Assembly (NCBI RefSeq): GCF_002561455.1
Contig: NZ_NTUP01000065.1
Location: 1 to 55,665, forward strand
Reading direction: 5' to 3'
DNA: 55,665 bases
DNA from: Bacillus sp. AFS015802
GTDB taxonomy: Bacteria; Bacillota; Bacilli; Bacillales; Bacillaceae_B
Below are positions 50,445 to 55,665 of the stretch, piece after piece. Within the stretch, counting starts at the first letter, position 1. Each line of letters opens with the position of its first letter. The notes under the pieces were generated by a model. It was given only the letters and a program-made list of their open reading frames with translations, searched no databases and had not been told where the DNA came from. The position numbers were made by a program, and so were the translations under genes.

Positions 50445-51428
50445 TCACCCCTGCAGTTTTAGCATAAGCTGTTCTACTAGCAGCTGCGAATTCATATTGG
50501 CGTTTAACTTGCGTTTTGCTTCAAGGATCACCGTCATATTAGTAGAAAGACGATTCGTTGATACTTGAAGTGCGTTGGATTTCCAGTTTTCCTTTTGGTC
50601 CGGGTACACGAGCTGTTCTTCTTTTCCCAGCTGGATATGAAGTAAGTCTTTATATATTAGAAGTAAAAGATCCAATGCCCGATCGACTTGATCTTTTTCT
50701 TTGAAGTGCTGTACAAAATCCTCTTGTATTTTGACCATTGCTTGGAAGGGACTTTTCTGGAGGACTTCATATAATTTTAACACTATTATTCTTGCTTGTG
50801 CAAACCACTCATTTTGACATATTTCTACAGCTTCCTCATAATGGTTCGTCAAGTTGGCTGCGAGCGTGGCAAAATGGGGCGGGATCCCCTCTTCCAACAA
50901 TTGTTGGGTCAGCTGTTCTTTCGGCAACGGCTTAAATGAAACCGTCTGGCACCGCGAAAGGATGGTAGGCAGGATCCGATGAATATTTTCCGTGATCAGG
51001 ATCGCTGTTGTATCCGCCAACGGCTCTTCAAGAAACTTAAGTAGGCTATTAGCCGCATTCGCCGTCATTTTATCCCCATGGACAATGATGTATATCTTTT
51101 TCTTCGATTCTACACCCGTTTTCGAGAATTCTTCTTGCAGACTTTTGATCTGTTCCTTCTTGATTGATAGACCATCAGGCTCCACCACATGCAGATCCGG
51201 GTGATTCCCGTGGTTGATCCTTTTGCAGTTAGAGCAGTTTTCACAAGGCTTTCCGTCTACCCGGTTCAGGCACAGCAATGCCTTGGCGAACAGGATGCTC
51301 ATTTCTTTCTTTCGTGTCCCTTTTTCACCCTCAAATAAATAAGCATGAGCGACACGATCCTTTAAAATGCTATTCTGGAGCATTTGAAGGACGACGGGCT
51401 GAAATGGTTGTATCTCTTCAAACAACAT
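50445..51428 (-). CDS. holB: DNA polymerase III delta' subunit
   Basis: A clamp-loader subunit. The 327-residue AAA+-like protein has a degenerate Walker A region (AYLFEGEKGTRKKEMSILFA), expected for delta', which does not bind ATP. It has a four-cysteine zinc module (CLNRVDGKPCENCSNCKRIN) and the SRC motif (PTILSRCQTVSF). It sits 17 bp after yaaR and 7 bp before ricT. Confidence 0.94.
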   Translation of the reverse strand: MLFEEIQPFQPVVLQMLQNSILKDRVAHAYLFEGEKGTRKKEMSILFAKALLCLNRVDGKPCENCSNCKRINHGNHPDLHVVEPDGLSIKKEQIKSLQEEFSKTGVESKKKIYIIVHGDKMTANAANSLLKFLEEPLADTTAILITENIHRILPTILSRCQTVSFKPLPKEQLTQQLLEEGIPPHFATLAANLTNHYEEAVEICQNEWFAQARIIVLKLYEVLQKSPFQAMVKIQEDFVQHFKEKDQVDRALDLLLLIYKDLLHIQLGKEEQLVYPDQKENWKSNALQVSTNRLSTNMTVILEAKRKLNANMNSQLLVEQLMLKLQG

Positions 51429-51445
51429 GTCTTAACATCACTCTC

Positions 51446-51886
51446 TTACATATAAAGATTGATAAGCAATCCTTTTATTTCTCCGATTTTTCCTAATATA
51501 TCAATGGATTTCTTTTCTTTATCCAATACATCTTCCGTTAACCCGACAAGATGCTGATCAACCGTTTCGACGATATTGAGCTTCCGCCCTTCCCCATACT
51601 GATTCCATGTATGGGATTGCTTCAGGTCCATCCCGAAATCGACGGCTTCCCTCACGAACTTCTTGACCAGCGTTTTATACTTGGCAAGATCCTTGAAGGT
51701 CCTTGATTGGGCTAAACGCCTGCCGGCATCCTCTATCGTCGTGAGAAGCTTATTGAGCTGATCCATCTGCATTTTCTGATCGTGTTTCTGAACAAGCTGC
51801 CCGAACTTAACTTGACCCGTACCGACGGATCTCTGATCTTTCGCTACACTATCCAGGGACACACGATGATCTTGATTTATTTTCAT
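51446..51886 (-). CDS. yaaR: DUF327-family protein YaaR
   Basis: A 146-residue, mainly helical protein of unknown function conserved next to darA in bacilli. Visible features: GQVKFGQLVQKHDQKMQMDQ, DAGRRLAQSRTFKDLAKYKT, LVKKFVREAVDFG, and a C-terminal VETVDQHLVGLTEDVLDKEK. It has no signal peptide or membrane segment. Its constant place between darA and holB suggests a link with that unit, but no role can be assigned. Confidence 0.87.
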   Translation of the reverse strand: MKINQDHRVSLDSVAKDQRSVGTGQVKFGQLVQKHDQKMQMDQLNKLLTTIEDAGRRLAQSRTFKDLAKYKTLVKKFVREAVDFGMDLKQSHTWNQYGEGRKLNIVETVDQHLVGLTEDVLDKEKKSIDILGKIGEIKGLLINLYM

Positions 51887-51901
51887 ACGGCCAACCTCAC
51901 T

Positions 51902-52246
<345 letters not shown>

Positions 52247-52270
52247 TTATAAAGCCATTTACTTCCTTCT

Positions 52271-52276
52271 ATTATA
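52271..52276 (-). promoter_or_regulatory. -10 box of a probable darA-unit promoter
   Basis: Perfect minus-strand TATAAT about 40 bp upstream of darA; no strong -35 at 16-18 bp. Confidence 0.45.
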
Positions 52277-52302
52277 TCATTGAACCGACTCCAATGCTTC
52301 AT

Positions 52303-52350
52303 CTAAAAAAGAGACGGACTTCTTAGCAGCGATGGATGCTTAGAAGTCCG
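52303..52350 (-). terminator. Terminator of yaaO-tmk
   Basis: A stem GGACTTCTAAGCA/TGCTAAGAAGTCC with one mismatch, then a U-rich tail (six U) on the minus strand, 21 bp after the tmk stop. Confidence 0.85.
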
Positions 52351-52370
52351 CCTTATTCCATTAACCAGCC

Positions 52371-53003
52371 TTACTTATTTACATATCGAGTCACGATTTC
52401 ATACGCATCGGCAAACACCGCTTCTTTGCTCTTACTGGCATCAATGACGTGAATGCGCTCAGGGTACTGTCTGATTACTTTCTGATATCCTTCCCGGACG
52501 AGGGTATGGAAATCCACCGATTCCAGGTCCAGTCGATTCACTTCCCTGCCATTATGCTTGGCAATCCTCTTTAATCCTTCTTCAGGGTCGATGTCAAAAT
52601 ACAGGGTGAGATCCGGCATCTTATCCTCGATCGCAAATTGATTGATTTCCATGACTTCTTCCATCCCGATCCCACGGGCATTCCCCTGATAGGCAAGGGA
52701 GCTGTCTATGAACCGGTCACAGATCACAATCTTTCCCTCGTTAAGGGCAGGGATCACCTTCTCTACCAGATGCTGACGCCTTGCAGCTGCATATAACAGG
52801 GCTTCCGTCCGTTTATCCATTTCCGTATTCGCTGTATGTAATATGACTTCCCTGATCTGCTCAGCAATGGAAATGCCCCCCGGCTCCCTCGTCTGAACAA
52901 CATCCAATCCATCCTGCAATAGCTGATTATATAACTCTGATAATATCGTTGATTTTCCAGCTCCCTCAGGACCTTCAACGGTAATGAACAATCCTCTTGT
53001 CAT
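52371..53003 (-). CDS. tmk: Thymidylate kinase
   Basis: Phosphorylates dTMP to dTDP for DNA synthesis. The 210-residue P-loop kinase has [20 protein letters not shown], the DR(Y/F) motif [15 protein letters not shown] and [13 protein letters not shown]. It is 15 bp after yaaO and probably cotranscribed. Identification is secure. Confidence 0.97.
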   Translation of the reverse strand: MTRGLFITVEGPEGAGKSTILSELYNQLLQDGLDVVQTREPGGISIAEQIREVILHTANTEMDKRTEALLYAAARRQHLVEKVIPALNEGKIVICDRFIDSSLAYQGNARGIGMEEVMEINQFAIEDKMPDLTLYFDIDPEEGLKRIAKHNGREVNRLDLESVDFHTLVREGYQKVIRQYPERIHVIDASKSKEAVFADAYEIVTRYVNK

Positions 53004-53018
53004 CTAGTTCCCTCCGCT

Positions 53019-54437
53019 TTATCGATACACATACACACAGTGGTCCGCCAATCGGTGATGACCCTGTATGTTTGCCTTATTCACTATATATTCTTTTAAC
53101 CGCTCGATTACATCTGCGGTAATCCTTTCCCCTGGTACCAACAGCGGGATCCCCGGTGGGTAAGGTATCACCATCCCGGCGGATATTTCACCTTCCGCAG
53201 CGTCCAGGGAAACAGGGACTTCCTCTTTCCCGTCCATTTCCTCCAAGGTTAAGGCCAAGGTGGAAAAATGGGCCCTTCTTTCCGGATGGCCGGTCCCTTT
53301 CTTTAGAGGGGCCTCCATCACCGGCTCATCCTCCAGCGCCCTGTTGATCCTTCTGGCTGCCTCTTGATATGGGAACGAAAGGCCCTTCTTTACTAAAGGA
53401 AGGATCAGCAGGACCTGAGCAGGATCAGCAAGCTCCGGATAGATGCCTTCTGACTCTAACAGTTCCTGAAGAACATAACCTGTACGCCCTTGAAGCGCCA
53501 GGACAAGCTTCAAGGGATCATGGGTCCGTTTAACCATAAGCTGGGGATGGCCCCCTTCGATCGCTTGTACAAACTTCCCGATATCCTCCAGCGCTTGATC
53601 CAGGTCCTCTTCAGAGAACGTCCCGACATAAGACCTCGCATAGTCAAGGGATGCCATAATCGGATAAGATGGACTACTTGATTGTAGCATAGATAAATAC
53701 TCTTTTACCTTCCGCTCATTCACCCGATTACTTCCAATATGTAAAAAAGACCCCATCGTCATGGCCGGAAGCATTTTATGAGCTGAATGAACCACAATGT
53801 CTGCCCCGCAACCCAGTGCAGATTCCGGAAAAGGGGAACCCAGGGTAAAATGCGGACCATGCGCCTCATCAATGATGCACGTTACCTCATGCTTATGTAA
53901 TTCTTTTATGATTTCTTCAAGATTATAGACAAACCCGTAATAAGTCGGATACGTCAGGACACATGCTTTTACATGAGGGAACGCCTTCAGCGCTTCCTTC
54001 ACAGCATCCAACCCGATCCCAAGGGCCGTCCCTTCCTCATTCCACTCTGTTTCTATAAATATCGGAACAGCCTTGGCAAGCTTAATGCCATTCAGCACCG
54101 ACTTATGACAATTCCGTTGAACAAACACCATATCCTCAGGACCACAGGAAGCAAGGATCGCCGCAATATTCCCTACCGTACTTCCATTCACCAGGAAATA
54201 ACTCTTTAAAGACCCATATACATCCTTCAGCAATTCCTCGGCTTCCCGAATCGCCTCATGCGGATCGTGTAAATCATCCAATCCGCTCAATTCCGTAAGA
54301 TCCCATTGAAATCGTGAGTGGTGGTCTCCCATCAATAAACCATTCTTATGCCCGGGAACATGAAATGAAATAGGGGTTGAGGACCGATGTCTTTCCAATG
54401 CCTCAATAAGAGGGGTTCTCGTATGATCACGCTTCAT
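53019..54437 (-). CDS. yaaO: Orn/Lys/Arg decarboxylase family protein YaaO
   Basis: A fold-type I PLP decarboxylase of the SpeA/lysine decarboxylase group. The 472-residue protein has ISFHVPGHKNG near the N terminus, DEAHGPHF, and the Schiff-base lysine in VHSAHKMLPAMTMGSFLHIG. A C-terminal domain follows (about 370-472). The exact substrate (arginine, lysine or ornithine) is not readable; B. subtilis SpeA is a paralogue. It would feed polyamine synthesis or pH balance. In B. subtilis xpaC and yaaN lie between it and csfB; here they are absent. Confidence 0.9.
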   Translation of the reverse strand: MKRDHTRTPLIEALERHRSSTPISFHVPGHKNGLLMGDHHSRFQWDLTELSGLDDLHDPHEAIREAEELLKDVYGSLKSYFLVNGSTVGNIAAILASCGPEDMVFVQRNCHKSVLNGIKLAKAVPIFIETEWNEEGTALGIGLDAVKEALKAFPHVKACVLTYPTYYGFVYNLEEIIKELHKHEVTCIIDEAHGPHFTLGSPFPESALGCGADIVVHSAHKMLPAMTMGSFLHIGSNRVNERKVKEYLSMLQSSSPSYPIMASLDYARSYVGTFSEEDLDQALEDIGKFVQAIEGGHPQLMVKRTHDPLKLVLALQGRTGYVLQELLESEGIYPELADPAQVLLILPLVKKGLSFPYQEAARRINRALEDEPVMEAPLKKGTGHPERRAHFSTLALTLEEMDGKEEVPVSLDAAEGEISAGMVIPYPPGIPLLVPGERITADVIERLKEYIVNKANIQGHHRLADHCVYVYR

Positions 54438-54547
54438 TCAATCTATCTCCTCAATAAAAATCTACATTCATATCGTATCATAACCCTGCTGTCCTGGAGT
54501 ATGAAAATCATACGGACCTTGAATCAATCAACCTAGTAAATCACGAC

Positions 54548-54585
54548 AAAAAAAAATCATAACCATGTATACCTTCTGGTTATGA
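54548..54585 (-). terminator. Terminator of csfB, overlapping its stop codon
   Basis: Stem CATAACCA/TGGTTATG (54558-54565 with 54577-54584) and nine U residues on the minus strand. The csfB stop (54580-54582) is inside the stem. Confidence 0.85.
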
Positions 54586-54780
54586 GTAGATTTGAGGAGT
54601 ATTCACTTTTTTCAGCCTCTGTATGAACAGCTTATACAAAGGATCATTCGTTTCTGTGTGAACCATTTCTTTCTCACATTCTGTGCAGATAAACGATGTG
54701 TATAGATGGATTCCAACCTTTTTCTCAACGTGACAAACGATACACTCTTCCCCATCCGCCTTACGTTCCTGATTTACCAT
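54580..54780 (-). CDS. csfB: Anti-sigma factor CsfB (Gin)
   Basis: A small zinc protein that inhibits sigma-G (and sigma-E) to keep sporulation stages apart. The 66-residue product has two CxxC pairs (Cys13-x2-Cys16 and Cys32-x2-Cys35), GIHLYTSFICTECE and a C-terminal TNDPLYKLFIQRLKKV ending QIYS, matching B. subtilis CsfB. I chose the ATG at 54780, with GGAGGTGG; the ATG at 54798 lies in that site. Expected to be made in the forespore. Confidence 0.93.
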   Translation of the reverse strand: MVNQERKADGEECIVCHVEKKVGIHLYTSFICTECEKEMVHTETNDPLYKLFIQRLKKVNTPQIYS

Positions 54781-54805
54781 AGGGCTCTCCACCTCCATAC
54801 AACCT

Positions 54806-54834
54806 ATTCTGCCTCAAAACCACCAATTGTATAC
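54806..54834 (-). promoter_or_regulatory. Possible sigma-F promoter of csfB
   Basis: Minus-strand GTATA (54830-54834), a 16-bp spacer and GGCAGAAT (54806-54813), close to the sigma-F boxes GYATA and GGnnAnAnT but with the -10 off by one position. B. subtilis csfB is sigma-F dependent. Confidence 0.4.
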
Positions 54835-54839
54835 ATAAT

Positions 54840-55160
54840 TTAAAACATTTCAACTGACAGAATAATCAAGTGTAATCCTATCTTATGTTACAGTCACCAT
54901 GTCTGTGTATGTCTCTCTAAAAAAGATTGTGAAAAGATGTTGGTATATATGGGGATGTGCTTTAAATGTAATAGGTTGAGAGATGAAGAGATATGAAGGG
55001 AGGATTTTGATGTAGATCGGGAATCAGGGGCTGGTGCGATGGTATGTATAAGGAAAATTTGTTAAAAACAAGAGGATTTTGAACAGATATAGAAAAAATG
55101 GCCCTCTTCACCGGCTATTTAGGTCATCATTTACGTTAAGGTTTGGCCCGTTCGGTGGGG
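54840..55160. other. Gene-free stretch between csfB and the 5S region
   Basis: About 320 bp of A/T-rich sequence with no ORF of coding character on either strand, no clear hairpin and no tRNA. In B. subtilis bofA, yaaL and recR lie further up, beyond the rrn operon; nothing like them is seen here. Confidence 0.6.
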
Positions 55161-55240
55161 ATTGCGTCATTTTGGAAGGTGATTGCGTCGTTTTCAGATT
55201 AATTGCGTCATTATTTTAATTTATGCGTCGTTTTCCATTT
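55161..55240 (+). repeat. Array of four GCGTC motifs with a 20/21-bp period
   Basis: TGCGTC occurs at 55163, 55184, 55204 and 55224 (steps of 21, 20 and 20 bp). Each is followed by A/GTTTT or ATT, and three of four are preceded by AT. The bases between are not conserved. It lies just downstream of the rRNA operon end. Confidence 0.8.
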
Positions 55241-55314
55241 ACTTCCTATATTACGAGATGCGCCACTGCCTCACTGAAACCTTTTGTAGAAATTACATTC
55301 AAAAAAAACCAAAC

Positions 55315-55347
55315 AAAAAAGAGTAACCCCTAAGAGCTACTCTTTCT
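55315..55347 (-). terminator. Terminator next to the 5S fragment
   Basis: Stem AAGAGTA/TACTCTT with an inner CTCTT/AGGGG-type pairing and a U run on the minus strand. It closely resembles the hairpin at 55606-55641 that follows the intact 5S end. Confidence 0.8.
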
Positions 55348-55356
55348 TCAAATATT

Positions 55357-55412
55357 GCCTGGCGACGTCCTACTCTCACAGGGGGAGCCCCAACTACCAT
55401 CGGCGCTGAAGG
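55357..55412 (-). pseudogene. 5S rRNA fragment (3' half only)
   Basis: On the minus strand this reads as the last 56 nt or so of a Bacillus 5S rRNA (CTTCAGCGCCGATGG, GGGGCTCCCCCTGTGAGAG, TAGGACGTCGCCAGGC). The expected 5' half with GAGGTCACACCCGTTCCC is absent; unrelated purine-rich sequence adjoins at 55413. It therefore cannot form a normal 5S rRNA. Confidence 0.83.
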
Positions 55413-55605
55413 CTGCGGCTAGTGATGAGCGGCGAATCTCTTCGTCCGCTTCACTCGTTCAGATCCTCGTGTGGGAACCACACTCCGGTCTTCACTCCCT
55501 CGCGTCCTCGACCTTCTTGCTCCTCCCTACCCTCGCAGTGCGTTTGAGGAGATATCAAATAAACCTACTTTGTTCTTCGAACCAGATAAAAAACTTATTT
55601 TAATC
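55413..55605. other. Insert between the two 5S ends
   Basis: About 190 bp. The part 55413-55545 is GC-rich and purine-rich on the minus strand (GGGAGGAGCAAGAAGG, GAGGACGCGAGGGAG); the rest is A/T-rich. It holds no gene I recognise. An open frame across it (plus strand, 55355-55603) runs through the 5S remnant and is not coding. Confidence 0.6.
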
Positions 55606-55641
55606 ACAAAAAAGAGTAACTCCAATGAGCTACTCTTTTTC
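55606..55641 (-). terminator. Terminator of the rRNA operon ending in the window
   Basis: Stem AAAGAGTA/TACTCTTT with a 14-nt loop region and six U residues on the minus strand, 5 bp after the 5S 3' end at 55647. Confidence 0.85.
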
Positions 55642-55646
55642 CTATT

Positions 55647-55665
55647 TGCCTGGCGACGTCCTACT
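55647..55665 (-). rRNA. 5S rRNA, 3' end only (runs off the window)
   Basis: The 19 bases to the window end match the 3' terminus of 5S rRNA on the minus strand (AGTAGGACGTCGCCAGGCA). The rest of the gene, and presumably the 23S and 16S genes, lie beyond 55665. The position just upstream of csfB fits rrnA of B. subtilis. Confidence 0.85.

Noticed and set aside
55161..55240. Possible small CRISPR array
   Set aside because: The repeated motif is only 6-8 bp, the spacing is 20-21 bp, there are four units and no cas gene is near. It does not fit a CRISPR repeat-spacer pattern.
55355..55603. Plus-strand 82-residue open frame
   Set aside because: It runs through the antisense of the 5S rRNA fragment and the insert, and has no ribosome site or protein-like composition.

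Overview
The window is a chromosomal segment from an endospore-forming Bacillaceae bacterium (Bacillus sensu lato). It carries the origin-proximal block known from Bacillus subtilis as csfB-yaaO-tmk through mfd, ftsH and the folate genes to lysS, in almost unbroken order. Sporulation genes typical of this family (spoIIE, spoVT, spoVG, sspF, yabG, fin, csfB, yabP, yabQ) confirm a spore former. The repeat family and protein divergence suggest a relative of Rossellomorea or a similar genus rather than B. subtilis itself; that genus guess is weak. All protein genes except abrB lie on the minus strand, so replication probably runs from the high-coordinate end to the low one.

The window is bracketed by ribosomal RNA operons. 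At the right edge (55647-55665) the 3' end of a minus-strand 5S rRNA enters. Next to it lies a broken second copy of the 5S 3' end with its own terminator (55315-55412). At the left edge (27-141) two tandem sigma-A promoters of rRNA type point out of the window toward the next rrn operon.

Layout in the direction of transcription, right to left: csfB, yaaO, tmk; darA-yaaR-holB-ricT-yabA (DNA replication, phosphorelay, c-di-AMP binding); trmN6-rsmI (RNA methylation); abrB on the plus strand with many Spo0A boxes; metG, a parS-like site, tatD-type DNase, rpfB; rnmV-ksgA; yabG, veg, sspF, ispE; purR-ridA; spoVG; glmU-prs; ctc, pth, fin, mfd, spoVT; yabM-yabN-rqcP; yabP-yabQ-divIC; yabR; a DinB-family gene; two plus-strand tRNA genes (Met, Glu); spoIIE, yabS, yabT; tilS-hprT; ftsH; coaX, hslO, a PrsA-like protein, cysK; the pabB-pabA-pabC-folP-folB-folK-yazB folate operon; lysS.

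Compared with B. subtilis as I remember it, dusB is missing between yazB and lysS, yazA between trmN6 and rsmI, and xpaC and yaaN between csfB and yaaO. A DinB-family gene has been added between yabR and the tRNAs.

The most interesting non-genic content is a family of about 120-bp imperfect palindromes (six full-length and two truncated copies). Their variable arms differ between copies but stay complementary within five of the six. They always lie between the terminator of one transcription unit and the next gene. Other notable items are a perfect 32-bp palindrome holding a parS-type 16-mer, four to six Spo0A boxes upstream of and in the abrB leader, a 21-bp-spaced spoIIE promoter, a 20/21-bp-period GCGTC array, and the duplicated, truncated 5S end.
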